From positions 4,526,001 through 4,590,000 of the forward strand of contig NZ_CP036282.1 in assembly GCF_006974105.1 (NCBI RefSeq): DNA of 64,000 bases. The letters are read 5' to 3'. This stretch comes from Rhodoferax aquaticus. GTDB lineage: Bacteria > Pseudomonadota > Gammaproteobacteria > Burkholderiales > Burkholderiaceae_C. A program made the position numbers and the translations under genes. Below, in pieces: positions 28,024 to 38,037 of the stretch (the stretch's first letter is position 1; the number at the start of each line of letters is the position of its first letter). The notes under the pieces were generated by a model that had not been told where the DNA came from, ran no database searches, and saw nothing but the letters and a program-made list of their open reading frames with translations.

Positions 28024-29360
28024 GAGCACCGGGAGGCGATTCGCTCAGGGATACGTCTGTCGGGCTGGTCACATCAGATTGGGAGATGGGCGTTGTCGGT
28101 GACTTTGTGGCTGCGCTGCAGGCTGGCGTGAGCGTTAACGCAGTTGAGACCGACACCGGCTGCGCTCAGGGCGAAGTCGGTGTCCTGAAGACAAGCGCAG
28201 TGCTGCGGGGCAAGTTCTTCCCAGCGCAGCACAAAATAGTTGTGCCTGAAGATGTTAATAGAGTTGCAACAAGTGTTGTTGCGGACCGAATCATCATCAG
28301 TCGCATGAATACGCCAGCGCTGGTCGGTGAATCGGGCTATGTGACCGCAGATGAGCCAAATCTGTTCTTGCCAGACCGCTTGTGGCAAACCGAGCCGTCG
28401 CCACGACCACATTCCCAAAGGTGGCTGGCGTACTGGTTGCAGCATTCAAGCATTCGCCGGTTGATTGCTTCTGGTGCAACCGGAACCAGCAACAGCATGA
28501 AGAACATCTCGAAAGAGACGGTTCTGTCGCTGCCCATTCCGCGAACGCCGTTGCCTGAGCAACAAAGAATTGCCGCCATCCTGATGGCCTTGGACGACAA
28601 GCTGGACGTAATTGCGCGCCAGATTGAAGCTACCCAGACCCTCAAGCAGGGCCTGATGCAGACTCTGTTCAGCCGGGGTGTCGGCGCCAACGATGCTGAT
28701 GGCCGCTGGGTGCCGCACGCTGAGTTCAAGGACTGTGAGCTAGGAACAATTCCAGCCGCATGGAGCGTCTCGTCTATTGGCTCACTGTTCGAGGTAGTCG
28801 AACGTGCAATCAGGATGGCCGACGAACAGAGCTATCGCCGTGTAACGGTAAAACGTCGGTACGGCGGCATTGAGCTTCGCGATGAACAGCGAGGCAGCGA
28901 CATCAAGGTCAAGAGTCAGTTTGCGCTGGAGGCGGGTGATTTCCTGATTTCGGAGCGGCAGATTGTTCATGGCGCCTGCGGCATTGTTCCCAGTTGGCTC
29001 GCCGGAGCATTGGTGTCCAACGAGTACTTGGTGCTCAAGGCGAAACCCTCCGTTGATGTCCGGTACTTCAATTACCTTGTTCAGCAGTTGAAGTACGCGA
29101 AGTACTTCATGCTGTGCAGTCAGGGCGTGGACATCGAGAAGTTCCTTTTCAAGCCCAAGGATTGGCTCAAGAAGCTGGTGCCGGTCCCTCCCGTCGTGGA
29201 GCAAGCCCGAATAGCGGATGTGCTTGCCACTGCGGACGAAAAGCTGAACGCACTGAGCGCCAAGCAGAATGAATTGCAGCAAGTGAAGCGAGGCCTGATG
29301 CAAAAACTCCTCACCGGCGAATGGCGGGTCAGCGTGGACGCCAGCGCGGCCGGAACGTAA
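28020..29360 (+). CDS. hsdS: Type I restriction specificity subunit HsdS
   Basis: 446 residues with two target-recognition domains, each ending in a conserved helical spacer: [20 protein letters not shown] ... [15 protein letters not shown] and [20 protein letters not shown] ... [16 protein letters not shown]. The tandem TRD arrangement predicts a bipartite recognition sequence. The start codon overlaps the hsdM stop. Both halves appear intact. Confidence 0.95.
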   Translation: MRAPGGDSLRDTSVGLVTSDWEMGVVGDFVAALQAGVSVNAVETDTGCAQGEVGVLKTSAVLRGKFFPAQHKIVVPEDVNRVATSVVADRIIISRMNTPALVGESGYVTADEPNLFLPDRLWQTEPSPRPHSQRWLAYWLQHSSIRRLIASGATGTSNSMKNISKETVLSLPIPRTPLPEQQRIAAILMALDDKLDVIARQIEATQTLKQGLMQTLFSRGVGANDADGRWVPHAEFKDCELGTIPAAWSVSSIGSLFEVVERAIRMADEQSYRRVTVKRRYGGIELRDEQRGSDIKVKSQFALEAGDFLISERQIVHGACGIVPSWLAGALVSNEYLVLKAKPSVDVRYFNYLVQQLKYAKYFMLCSQGVDIEKFLFKPKDWLKKLVPVPPVVEQARIADVLATADEKLNALSAKQNELQQVKRGLMQKLLTGEWRVSVDASAAGT

Positions 29361-29368
29361 GGACCGGC

Positions 29369-30262
29369 ATGGCGTCGCAGGCATTGCTCACCCCAGCCAC
29401 ACCGCTTGAACTGCAGCGTGATGTGCAGCGCAAGCTGGGGCAGTGCCTGCTTCGTCTGCAGCAATACGAAATCCTGCTCAAGGCATTAGTGGCTCATGGC
29501 GACATTGCAGGACCACCTGCAGGGCTGCAGGCGGTGCGAGACGCACAGCTGGCCTGCGCCAAAAAGAAGACCTTAGGCACTTTGGTCGGTATGCTGACCG
29601 AGCGCCATCTGACCTCGGCCGAGGAGGAAGACAGCACCGATGAGCCGCAGGGTGATGGTGGCATTTGGTTTCGATTTCGTTTTCAGGTGGGGCTCGACGC
29701 CAGCCAACATCAAGCCACCACAGCGGCATTGAAGGAGTTGGTGGACCTGCGCAATGAGTTAGTTCACCACTTCTTGCAGAGATTCAACATTTGGGAGAGT
29801 CAGGGCTGCATAGACGCGGACGCCTATCTGGACGCCTGCTACGAGGCCATCGACGGCCACTACCTGACCTTGCGCGGCTGGGCGCAGGGCATGGACGAGG
29901 CCCGAGCATTGATGGCATCGTTTATGAGCACGGCAACGTTCGAAGACCTGCTGGTCAACGGCATAGCCCCAGATGGAACGGTGGACTGGTCTGCCAGCGG
30001 GGCCGTGCGCTGCTTGCGAGATGCTGAAAATCGGCTTGCAACTGAAGGTTGGACCCTGCTCAGCACCGCGACCAATTGGATTCGCGCACAACACCCCGAC
30101 CAGCATCCCCAGCGCTACGGCTGCGGTAGTTGGCGACAAGTCATCCACGAGTCTCGGCAGTTCGAGATTCGCAGGACGGTGAACATAGAACAAGGCTGCG
30201 GCGAGGTTTGGTATCGCAGCCATCAGGAGGAAGCCAGCATGCAAGGGAACAAAAGTCCATGA
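29369..30262 (+). CDS. LOTUS/OST-HTH-like protein embedded in the type I R-M operon
   Basis: 297 residues, starting 8 bp after hsdS, its stop overlapping the hsdR start (ATGA). The N-terminal two thirds are helical, with [20 protein letters not shown] and a long amphipathic stretch. The C-terminus (about 220-285) resembles an OST-HTH/LOTUS RNA-binding winged helix: [20 protein letters not shown], then [20 protein letters not shown]. In bacteria such domains bind structured RNA and often accompany nucleases. The position between hsdS and hsdR suggests a role in control or activation of the restriction complex (inference). The LOTUS match is from pattern recognition only. Confidence 0.6.
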   Translation: MASQALLTPATPLELQRDVQRKLGQCLLRLQQYEILLKALVAHGDIAGPPAGLQAVRDAQLACAKKKTLGTLVGMLTERHLTSAEEEDSTDEPQGDGGIWFRFRFQVGLDASQHQATTAALKELVDLRNELVHHFLQRFNIWESQGCIDADAYLDACYEAIDGHYLTLRGWAQGMDEARALMASFMSTATFEDLLVNGIAPDGTVDWSASGAVRCLRDAENRLATEGWTLLSTATNWIRAQHPDQHPQRYGCGSWRQVIHESRQFEIRRTVNIEQGCGEVWYRSHQEEASMQGNKSP

Positions 30263-33200
30263 GCCAGTCACCTGAAAAGACTGGCGTCGAAACGCCTGCC
30301 ATCGAGTCGCTGCTCAAGCTGGGCTACACCCATCTGCCCGGCAATGCGGTGCAGGTGGAACACCGCCACCTCGCCCCTGTACTTGACGATGTGCTCCGGC
30401 CCCGGCTGCTGAGCCTGAACCCGTGGCTGGCCACGGCACCCGGCGGGGTGGATGCGGCCTTGATTGAACTGCGCAAGCGTGTCAACGACGAACTGCTCCC
30501 GGCCAACAAGGCGTTCTGGGAACAGGTGGTGCACCGCTCGGACATTCAGGTGAAGGATGCCGACGGCAAGCCGCGCAGCGTGCGCTTCTTCGACGCAGGC
30601 AAGGTCGCCCACAACGATTTCCATGTGGTGGACCAGTACGTCGGCAGGAATGCCGATGGCGACATGTTCCGGCCGGACCTGCTGCTTTTCGTCAACGGCC
30701 TGCCGCTGGCGACCATCGAATGCAAGGCCAGCCACCACCGGCTGGATGAAGCTCTGGCGCAACTGGATGGCTACCAAGCCAGCTTCCCGGCGCAGTTCGT
30801 GTTCAACCAGGTCTGTGTGGGCCTCAACCGCAGGCAAGGCTTGTATGGCGCCATCCTGACCAAGCCCGCCTTCTATGCACGCTACCGGCTGCAGGACGCC
30901 GAACTGGCGGCGGTGACCGCTGTGCTGGGCGCTGACCCGAGCGAGCAGGACCAACTGCTGTGGGCCTTGTTCGAGCCGAGCCGGTTTCTGGAACTCATCT
31001 CCCACTTCGTCTTGTTCGAGACTCGTGATGGCAGGACGGTCAAGAAGCTGCCGCGCTATCAGCAGTGGCGTGCGGTACGCAAGACCATCGACCGGCTGAC
31101 GGCGACCCAGCCCATCGGCGGGGTGGTCTGGCACACGCAGGGCAGCGGCAAATCGCTGACCATGGCACTGCTGGCTCGGATGCTGCGAGCGGACAGCACG
31201 GGCTTGAACAACCCGACCGTGCTGGTGCTGACCGACCGCAAGGACCTCGACAAGCAAATCTTCGACACCTTCCACGCCGTGGGCATCAAGGCCATTCAGG
31301 CGGTGTCGGTTGACGGCTTGGTAAAGCTGCTGGGCAATGACTACGGCAGTGTGTTCACCAGCACGGTGCAGAAGTTCCAAGAGAACGAGCCGGCCGCTGA
31401 TGCCAGCGACAGCGCGGCGGATGAGGAAGATGACCTCCTGCAAGCCACTCGGCATAGACGGGTGCGCGAGGGCAAGGACTTCTTCATGTTGGAGGAGCGC
31501 AATGCCAACTACGGCCAGCACGATGAGGACGGCGTGCTGCTGGACGCCAAGTGGGAAGAGGTCAGCCGGGAGAAGGTGAACTTCCGGGTACTGAGCGCCA
31601 AGCCGAACTTCTATGTGCTGGTGGATGAAGCACATAGAAGCCAGTACGACTTCTTGGCGGCCTTCATGCGGGCCAGCCTGCCCAATGCCAAGTTCATCGC
31701 CTTCACCGGCACGCCGCTGCTGAACGACGACAAGCACACCTTGGCCGAGTTCGGTGGCGACACCTACATCGACGAATACCGCCTGCACGAGGCTGTGGCT
31801 GACGGCGCCACGCTGCCCATCAAGTACCAAGACGCATGGGTGAAGCTCGCGCCCAGCAGCAAGCTGGACCAAGCCTTCAAGGACCAGTTCGCGCAGGAAG
31901 ATGAAGCGCGACAGCAGGCCCTAAAGAAGGAACTGCTGGCCCGGTGGCGGCAGGCCGGAGACCGCATGGAGCAGGTGGCGGCACATTTGGTGGAGCACTT
32001 CATCACCAACGTGCAAGCCAAGGGCCTGAAAGCCATGCTGGTTTGCGACGGCCGCGACATGGCGGTCAAGTACAAGGACCTGTTGGATGGGCTGATGCAG
32101 GACCGGAAGGCCAAGGGCTTGCCGACCTTTGAAAGCCGCGTCGTCATCTCGCTGGCCAGTGCCACGGCATCACGTTCGGGCGCCAGCGAACATGAAGAGG
32201 CCGCAGACCGTGGGGCGGACAAGGAAGCGGTTCAGACCATCGAAGAGCGGGTCAAGGCTGAAATCAAGGCGGGCAAGCAGCCCGTCGCACTGCCAACCGA
32301 GCAGATTGCCAACTTCGTTTCCAAGCTGTTCCCGCTGCCCTACGGCGATGAGTCCAAGGGCAAGGACGGACAGCCCCATGCGAACAACATCGGCCTTTGC
32401 ATAGTGTCCGACATGCTTCTCACGGGATGGGACGCCCCCATCGTGGGCACCATGTACCTCGACAAGCCGCTGAAGGAGCACACGCTGCTACAGGCCATTG
32501 CTAGGGTGAACCGGACGATGGCAGGCAAGAACGCGGGCTACATCGTGGATTACCACGGCGTGGTGGAGCACCTCGACCATGCGCTGAAGATTTACGGCGG
32601 TGAGGTTCAACCAGCCCAAGTGTGGGAGGGGGTTGAAAGCGAACTGCCCAAGCTGCAGGCGACCCTTGACCGCATCCTGACCCTGCTGCCCAAGAAGCGC
32701 GACCCGGTCAGCCAGCGCGAGGACTACAAGGACGATGCGGAGCGTTTCCTCGACCCCACCACGCGGTTGGATGCGGTAGAGGACTTCCTCGACTTGGTGA
32801 AGCGCTTCAACCGCAGCATCGACATCATCCTGCCGGACGTGCGGGGCGTGCCGTTCAAGCCTTACTTCACGCTGTTCGCTGAAATCCGGCTGATGCTGCG
32901 CGACAAGCTGCCCGGTGCGACCCATCGCGAGCGCATCACGCGACTGGAATCCGCGCTGCTGCAGCAATTGCTGGACGAGTACATCGACGCCAGCCCGGCC
33001 AAGAGCTTGCTGGGCAAAGAGGTCTCCATTCTGGACGCCAGCGACATGGCTCGCCTGAAGAAGCTGGCGAGTCCCGGCAGTCAAGCGCTGGTCATGAAGA
33101 ATCAGTTGAAGCACACGATTGCCACCGGCAGAGACAAGGACCCAGCCTTCTTCGACAAGCTGGCTGAGGAACTGGAGAAGCTGCTGGCTGAGGAAGCTGC

Positions 33201-33543
33201 CGGGCGCATCAGTCAGGCCCAGTTCTTGGAGCAGCTCGACCTGTTCGGGCAGCGCATCGCGGACAAGGACAAGACCGGCTTCGAGCACCCGGCCCATTCG
33301 GCGGTCTATCACTATCTGGCGTCGCTGCTCAGCGAGGAAACGGCCCGCATTGCCACGACCAAGCTGTTCGAGGATGCCGAACTAAGCCGCACGATGGCAG
33401 CGGCTAACTGGAAACAGATGCATGACCTACACCCCGAGTTACGGTCGCTGTTACACAAGCTGCTGATTCCACTTGCTGGGTGGGAGCGTTCAGTTGCTAG
33501 AGAACATGCCAAGCGCATCTTCGACATTCTTTTGAAGAACTGA
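30259..33543 (+). CDS. hsdR: Type I restriction endonuclease motor subunit HsdR
   Basis: 1,094 residues from [20 protein letters not shown]. The N-terminal nuclease domain carries [20 protein letters not shown], the PD-(D/E)XK motif. The SF2 translocase motor has [20 protein letters not shown] (Walker A), [14 protein letters not shown] (DEAH box), [10 protein letters not shown] and [21 protein letters not shown] helical C-terminal part binds the methylase core. Full length. ATGA overlap with the LOTUS-like gene and 2 bp before the metallopeptidase gene. Confidence 0.97.
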   Translation: MSQSPEKTGVETPAIESLLKLGYTHLPGNAVQVEHRHLAPVLDDVLRPRLLSLNPWLATAPGGVDAALIELRKRVNDELLPANKAFWEQVVHRSDIQVKDADGKPRSVRFFDAGKVAHNDFHVVDQYVGRNADGDMFRPDLLLFVNGLPLATIECKASHHRLDEALAQLDGYQASFPAQFVFNQVCVGLNRRQGLYGAILTKPAFYARYRLQDAELAAVTAVLGADPSEQDQLLWALFEPSRFLELISHFVLFETRDGRTVKKLPRYQQWRAVRKTIDRLTATQPIGGVVWHTQGSGKSLTMALLARMLRADSTGLNNPTVLVLTDRKDLDKQIFDTFHAVGIKAIQAVSVDGLVKLLGNDYGSVFTSTVQKFQENEPAADASDSAADEEDDLLQATRHRRVREGKDFFMLEERNANYGQHDEDGVLLDAKWEEVSREKVNFRVLSAKPNFYVLVDEAHRSQYDFLAAFMRASLPNAKFIAFTGTPLLNDDKHTLAEFGGDTYIDEYRLHEAVADGATLPIKYQDAWVKLAPSSKLDQAFKDQFAQEDEARQQALKKELLARWRQAGDRMEQVAAHLVEHFITNVQAKGLKAMLVCDGRDMAVKYKDLLDGLMQDRKAKGLPTFESRVVISLASATASRSGASEHEEAADRGADKEAVQTIEERVKAEIKAGKQPVALPTEQIANFVSKLFPLPYGDESKGKDGQPHANNIGLCIVSDMLLTGWDAPIVGTMYLDKPLKEHTLLQAIARVNRTMAGKNAGYIVDYHGVVEHLDHALKIYGGEVQPAQVWEGVESELPKLQATLDRILTLLPKKRDPVSQREDYKDDAERFLDPTTRLDAVEDFLDLVKRFNRSIDIILPDVRGVPFKPYFTLFAEIRLMLRDKLPGATHRERITRLESALLQQLLDEYIDASPAKSLLGKEVSILDASDMARLKKLASPGSQALVMKNQLKHTIATGRDKDPAFFDKLAEELEKLLAEEAAGRISQAQFLEQLDLFGQRIADKDKTGFEHPAHSAVYHYLASLLSEETARIATTKLFEDAELSRTMAAANWKQMHDLHPELRSLLHKLLIPLAGWERSVAREHAKRIFDILLKN

Positions 33544-33545
33544 CG

Positions 33546-34256
33546 ATGCCGCTTCTCCAGTACGGCCAATCCACCATCGAGTGGCATTTCCAGCCCGAAG
33601 TCAAGCTGAAACGGCACTACGTGACCGTCGAGCGTGGGCGGCCAGTGCTGCTGCGCGGGCCGGTGGTGGACACGGCCGAACAGGAAGCTCTGGTACGCCG
33701 CCGCGCTCGCTGGATTCGCGACAAGCTCTTTCTGGTCAATCAACCTCGGACCGATGAAGCCATCGTCACCGGAAGTCGCTTGCGCTATTGCGGCAGGAGC
33801 TACTTCACCGAGGTACGCCATTCCCCAAGCCTGGATAGCCCGCAGTTGACTTTCACTGCGTCGCGTTTCGTCATCGAGACTCCAGATGGTCCGAGCATCC
33901 AGCCGGAAGCGCTCGCTCCCCTAATGGAGGGCTTCTATCGTGAGCGAGCTCATGAGAAGCTGTTGGCTAGAGTACGTCACTGGGAACGACAGACCGGCTT
34001 GCAAGCACGGGGGGCGCGCATTCGCCTGTTCCAGAGCCGTTGGGCTAGTTGCAGTGCCCACAATGTGCTGGAGTTCCACCCTCGAGTGATGGAGCTTCCA
34101 ACCAGCGTGCAGGACTACGTCATCGTCCACGAGCTATGTCACACTGTCGAGAAAAGCCACACCAAGGCGTTTTGGTCGCTGGTGGCTCGGCATATGCCTA
34201 ACTGGCAACGCCTGCACGCTGCGCTCGAGAGTGCTGAGTTTGGTGGGGAAATATGA
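33546..34256 (+). CDS. YgjP-like (DUF45) zinc metallopeptidase
   Basis: 236 residues with the metal site VHELCHTVEKSHTKAFWSLV (HExxH, with a later His as third ligand) and upstream QSRWASCSAHNVLEFHPRVM, the usual YgjP/DUF45 signature. Family members often sit at the end of type I R-M operons; here it starts 2 bp after hsdR. The substrate is unknown. Confidence 0.88.
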   Translation: MPLLQYGQSTIEWHFQPEVKLKRHYVTVERGRPVLLRGPVVDTAEQEALVRRRARWIRDKLFLVNQPRTDEAIVTGSRLRYCGRSYFTEVRHSPSLDSPQLTFTASRFVIETPDGPSIQPEALAPLMEGFYRERAHEKLLARVRHWERQTGLQARGARIRLFQSRWASCSAHNVLEFHPRVMELPTSVQDYVIVHELCHTVEKSHTKAFWSLVARHMPNWQRLHAALESAEFGGEI

Positions 34257-34438
34257 GCCATAGCGCTTTGTTCGTGGCCAGGTCTCCTGTCCAGCACGCA
34301 TACCGGATTTAGGGCATCCATCGGGGCGGCCACTTCCAAGAGAAGAATCAAAAACTTTTCACCCAAGCTTGAACACTAATCACTAGGCCGCTGGTAAATC
34401 TTCCTGTTCCACCTCTGCGTACAATGGCCTCAAAAAGC

Positions 34439-34456
34439 CTAGCACCAAGATGCTAG
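34439..34456. promoter_or_regulatory. Inverted repeat upstream of the two-gene nuclease/ATPase system
   Basis: CTAGCA-CCAAGA-TGCTAG, 20 bp before the GTG start of the nuclease gene; a plausible operator or short leader hairpin. Confidence 0.4.
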
Positions 34457-34475
34457 CCCCAATGAGAGGAGCATT

Positions 34476-35624
34476 GTGACCACATCTAGTGGAGCCGCTG
34501 AAGTACTGCATGTCGCTAACAAACCTGGACTTACTGAGTCGGGCGGTGGCCATGGAGCTAAAGGAGTTGACTTCCAACGTTGGTGGTCAGTGCTTCGCAT
34601 GCTCGAACTTGAGCAATCCGGTGCAGAAGACTTCCTCCTCCTCTTTGAGTCAGTGCAGGACGTTACGGAGCTTGATTCGGCTTCAACACCCACATTCGCT
34701 CACATCTACCAAGTAAAGAAGAAGGACCGGAACGAATGGTCATTTAACGACCTAACCGGAACCACTGTCCCAAAGTCCAGTAAATCCAAGCCGACACCAC
34801 CGATAAAGACAAAAGTAGAAGGTAGCCCTCTAGGGAAACTCCATCTAAGCCTTGAAGCCTTTCCTCAACTACCCGTTGATGGATATTTCATCTCAAATGC
34901 AGGCTTTGACCTTCCCCTGGCGACTGGCGGGAATGCTGCAACTTCGATGCCTTGCACGTTAGCTGACCTTGCTCCCCAGCATGTGGCGCAGCTCACAGAT
35001 GCATTGCAACTCTTGTGCGGGACAGGGGCGCAACCGCCCGACCTTCACCGGTTGAAGTTGAAGAAGGTTCCGCTTCACCCTGATGTTCCCAATAGCCATG
35101 TAATTCATGTTGCTTTGGACTTCCTTAGAAATCGAAGCCCACGACATGCTGGTCAAGCTGCGTCATTCGCAGAATCTCTGGTAACTCAGGTGTCCCCACT
35201 CGGCAGACACACCGATGTGTGCGCATCCTTTGAAGAATTGGTCAAAGAGCGTGGTTTTGCGAGAAGCGACTTTGTCGCCGCCTTAGGCGCACTTGAAGCG
35301 ACTCCGGACTATTTGGCGTACCTCGAGGATTGGTTGAAGCAGCTGCAGACGGAGGGTATGGACTTCATGTTGGCAACAGGAATTCGTAGCCAAGCTGCTC
35401 GGCTCTACAGCGAGAAATTGTTAGCAACTACGACGCCGACCATCCAGTCTATCAATGAATTCTGCGACCAATGGATTAAGACCAGTCCACCGGGGCCGAA
35501 ACTGCTTCCCTTCTTCGAAACAGGCCTTGCAGCACTGAAGACCAAATTCACTGGATTTAGGGATGCGGAATTAATGGCGCGTTTCGCGCTGAGGGCAATC
35601 AAATCATGCGTGGACCCGACTTAA
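34476..35624 (+). CDS. DUF4297/Cap4-like nuclease effector, LmuA-like
   Basis: 382 residues from a GTG preceded by GAGAGGA. The N-terminal ~110 residues carry a PD-(D/E)XK nuclease pattern of the Cap4/DUF4297 kind: GAKGVDFQRWWSVLRMLEL, LLLFESVQDVTELD and HIYQVKKKD (acidic residues followed by QxK). The rest is helical with no recognised domain and probably contacts the partner ATPase. It is followed after 33 bp by an SbcC/SMC-like ATPase; that pairing is the hallmark of Lamassu (LmuA+LmuB) and of ABC-3C systems. Predicted to degrade DNA once the ATPase senses phage replication intermediates (inference). Confidence 0.7.
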   Translation: MTTSSGAAEVLHVANKPGLTESGGGHGAKGVDFQRWWSVLRMLELEQSGAEDFLLLFESVQDVTELDSASTPTFAHIYQVKKKDRNEWSFNDLTGTTVPKSSKSKPTPPIKTKVEGSPLGKLHLSLEAFPQLPVDGYFISNAGFDLPLATGGNAATSMPCTLADLAPQHVAQLTDALQLLCGTGAQPPDLHRLKLKKVPLHPDVPNSHVIHVALDFLRNRSPRHAGQAASFAESLVTQVSPLGRHTDVCASFEELVKERGFARSDFVAALGALEATPDYLAYLEDWLKQLQTEGMDFMLATGIRSQAARLYSEKLLATTTPTIQSINEFCDQWIKTSPPGPKLLPFFETGLAALKTKFTGFRDAELMARFALRAIKSCVDPT

Positions 35625-35657
35625 GACTCTTGGTACGGAGTTTGAGAACAAAAAACT

Positions 35658-37382
35658 ATGAAAAGCTTTCGCTTCGAAAACATATGGCTGCTCTCGCACC
35701 GCGACAAGCGAGCGAGACAGGTCAACTTTCATCCACACCGGAACCTGATTCTGGGGCGGAATCACACAGGCAAGACGAGCCTAATACGAAGCCTGTTTGA
35801 GACCCTTGGAGCCAAACCCGAAGGAAAGCTTGAGTCTTGGGATGAAAGCTCAGTGTCGCTGGTGGAATTCTCTGTAGATAAAAAGCACTACTTCGCTTTG
35901 CATCAAGATGGTCGCCGCGCAATGTTCAACGCGAACAATGAGTTAATTGCGACGACATCAAACTTTGCCGAGTGGTCAGCGCTTTTTTGCGAGATAACAG
36001 AATTCAACTTGGTGTTTTCGGACAAAGAATCTGAAGTCAAGCCGGCGGCCCCTGACTGTTTCTTCCTGCCGTTCTACATTAATCAAGATGGAAGCTGGCA
36101 ATCCGAATGGAATACCTTTCGAGGGATGCAGAGGTTCCGCGCTCCATGGGGAGCCATCCTCGAATACTTCACCGGCGTCTGCCCACCTGAGTATTACCGC
36201 GCAAAGGCGGAACGTGACCAGGAAGCTCGACAACTTGACGAACAAAAGCGTGAAGCCAAGTTACTGGAGCGTACTCGCGAGCGCTTTGGTCGCACATTGG
36301 CACTCTCCGGCCCTAAGGTGCAATCTGAAAACTTTGAACATGAAATTGAACGACTCACCCACGAGGTCACTATCCTCAATAAGCAGCAAGAAGGCTTGAG
36401 AAGTTCAGCTCTGCGCGAGCAGGACCTACTGAGCAGCTTGCAGCAACAAATTCGGCTGGCTGAAGAAGCATTGGCTTCCTACGACCGGGACTCGACGTAT
36501 TTACGAGCGGAACCGGATGAACCCCTGGTTTGCCCGGTATGCCACGCTGAACATGGCAAGTCGTTTCTTGACGTTCTATCGTATGCAGAAGATGCGCGGG
36601 TGCTGAGAGACTTAGTCGCTCGACTTCGCACAGATGCTGATGAAGTACGACGTCGATACGCAGTTACAGCAGCTGCACTCGGCGCACTTAACGAAAACTA
36701 TTTGAGGATTTCAAAAGTCTTGGACACCCGGAAGGGTGAGCTCAAGTTTAAAGATGTCGTTGACAGCATGGGTGCCGAAAGCGCTTTTGCCGCCTTTGAA
36801 GCAGAGCGTAAAGAACTCCAGACGGAAATTGACAAACGCCTTGGGGCAGTCGACGCCTTGGATGAGCGCATGAAGGAGCTTCGGAGCAAAAAGAGGTCCA
36901 AGGCCATCCTTGATGCATTTCGAGATTACTACGCTGCGGGCAGGATTTCGTTGGCGCTGCCAAGCGTAGAGATGGCCAAAATACGGCTTACCAGCCGCCC
37001 CGACCTCTCCGGCAGCGGCGGTCCACGTTCAATCTTGGCCTATTACGCAGCGCTGTGGCGCACATGCAGCGGCAGCCTGGGAGCGTACAGCGTCCCCGTT
37101 GTCATCGACTCGCCAAACCAGCAAGGGCAGGACGATGTCAACCTGCCTACAGTTCTGAAGTTCATTGCCAATGAACTACCGAAAGACATGCAACTCATTG
37201 TTGGCCTCGAGTCTGCAGCTGATTTTGTTTTCGACAAGGAACTTGTCCTCGACAAACAATACTCGCTGCTGAACGAGGAAGAATGGGCTGGAGTTGAGTT
37301 GGTTGTCGAGCCATTGCTTCAGAAGATGCATGCCGCAATGCGTGAAGATGCCAGCCCATCTAGGCTCAGCCATAAACAGTAG
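35658..37382 (+). CDS. SMC/SbcC-like ABC ATPase with zinc-hook CxxC, LmuB-like
   Basis: 574 residues. The N-terminal ATPase half begins MKSFRFENIWLLSHRDKRAR with Walker A ILGRNHTGKTSLIRSLFETL. Two coiled-coil arms follow (RDQEARQLDEQKREAKLLER; ELQTEIDKRLGAVDALDERM) around a CPVCHAEHG zinc-hook-like motif. The C-terminal half has the ABC signature DLSGSGGPRSILAYYAALWR and Walker B VPVVIDSPNQQGQDD. It is short for an SMC protein and resembles the DUF3732-type ATPases of ABC-3C/Lamassu-like systems. Probably the DNA-sensing component partnering the upstream nuclease. No LmuC-like gene is present. Confidence 0.75.
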   Translation: MKSFRFENIWLLSHRDKRARQVNFHPHRNLILGRNHTGKTSLIRSLFETLGAKPEGKLESWDESSVSLVEFSVDKKHYFALHQDGRRAMFNANNELIATTSNFAEWSALFCEITEFNLVFSDKESEVKPAAPDCFFLPFYINQDGSWQSEWNTFRGMQRFRAPWGAILEYFTGVCPPEYYRAKAERDQEARQLDEQKREAKLLERTRERFGRTLALSGPKVQSENFEHEIERLTHEVTILNKQQEGLRSSALREQDLLSSLQQQIRLAEEALASYDRDSTYLRAEPDEPLVCPVCHAEHGKSFLDVLSYAEDARVLRDLVARLRTDADEVRRRYAVTAAALGALNENYLRISKVLDTRKGELKFKDVVDSMGAESAFAAFEAERKELQTEIDKRLGAVDALDERMKELRSKKRSKAILDAFRDYYAAGRISLALPSVEMAKIRLTSRPDLSGSGGPRSILAYYAALWRTCSGSLGAYSVPVVIDSPNQQGQDDVNLPTVLKFIANELPKDMQLIVGLESAADFVFDKELVLDKQYSLLNEEEWAGVELVVEPLLQKMHAAMREDASPSRLSHKQ

Positions 37383-37449
37383 TGGGTGAGTTGAGCCGCG
37401 TTTACAACTGACTACGGTTTTCTTGGCAGTGTGCCTTCTGAGCCCTGAC

Positions 37450-37471
37450 AACTCGCACGGAGAAGCGAGTT
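37450..37471. terminator. Weak hairpin between convergent genes
   Basis: AACTCGC-ACGGAGAA-GCGAGTT between the ATPase gene and the convergent small ORF. It has no T tract in either direction, so terminator activity is uncertain. Confidence 0.35.
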
Positions 37472-37509
37472 AGGTCGATGGCCTATCGGAAACCAAGGTT
37501 ACTCCCTGG

Positions 37510-37884
37510 TTAGAACTGCATCACCTCAGCCTTTCTTTTCGCCTCAACCAGCGTCCTAATTCTGTCCCGTATCCATAGCGCTTCTGGTTCGGTCACACTC
37601 AACCGCGCCCACTCCTGTTTTATCACCCACTGGTGTAATTTGTTGACGTAATCGTCTAGGCTCGTGACTTGGCCTGCTCGTATCCGATTGACCGTATTTG
37701 TCACTAGCTGTTGAACGAGGTCCTCACAAAACCACCAACGACGATAGACAGCAGCCTCATCGACTACCCCTGAGTTAAATCGGTCGGCTGGTGGGAGTCG
37801 CAATTGTTTTAACTGCTCACCACTGAGGCTTACTGGCGCGCTCTTTCGGGGGAAATCTGCAGGCGCTCTCTTCACTCCATCCAC
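37510..37884 (-). CDS. Orphan protein, paralogue of the 44205-44561 product
   Basis: 124 residues, function unknown. No signal or membrane segment. It aligns along most of its length with the product of 44205-44561: both have DFPR and SGxQxKxL near the N-terminus, then DE.AV.RRW/DEVRERW, a QQL..T ... R.G helix and a final W(I/L)..R(I/V)..LV block. The two paralogues, both on the minus strand, bracket the helicase and the glycine-rich genes. No operon partner is directly adjacent. Confidence 0.55.
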   Translation of the reverse strand: MDGVKRAPADFPRKSAPVSLSGEQLKQLRLPPADRFNSGVVDEAAVYRRWWFCEDLVQQLVTNTVNRIRAGQVTSLDDYVNKLHQWVIKQEWARLSVTEPEALWIRDRIRTLVEAKRKAEVMQF

Positions 37885-38037
37885 AAAATGTTCCTTATGT
37901 TCTGAGGGGGAGCGACGGTAACACTTATGCCGCGTGGCACGCTTGACAAAACGGCCTATCGCTGTCTACCCAGGGTAAACCCCTAGTAAAAAATTTGCCG
38001 TTTGGTGGCGCGAACGTCTCAAGTGCAGCGACACCCC

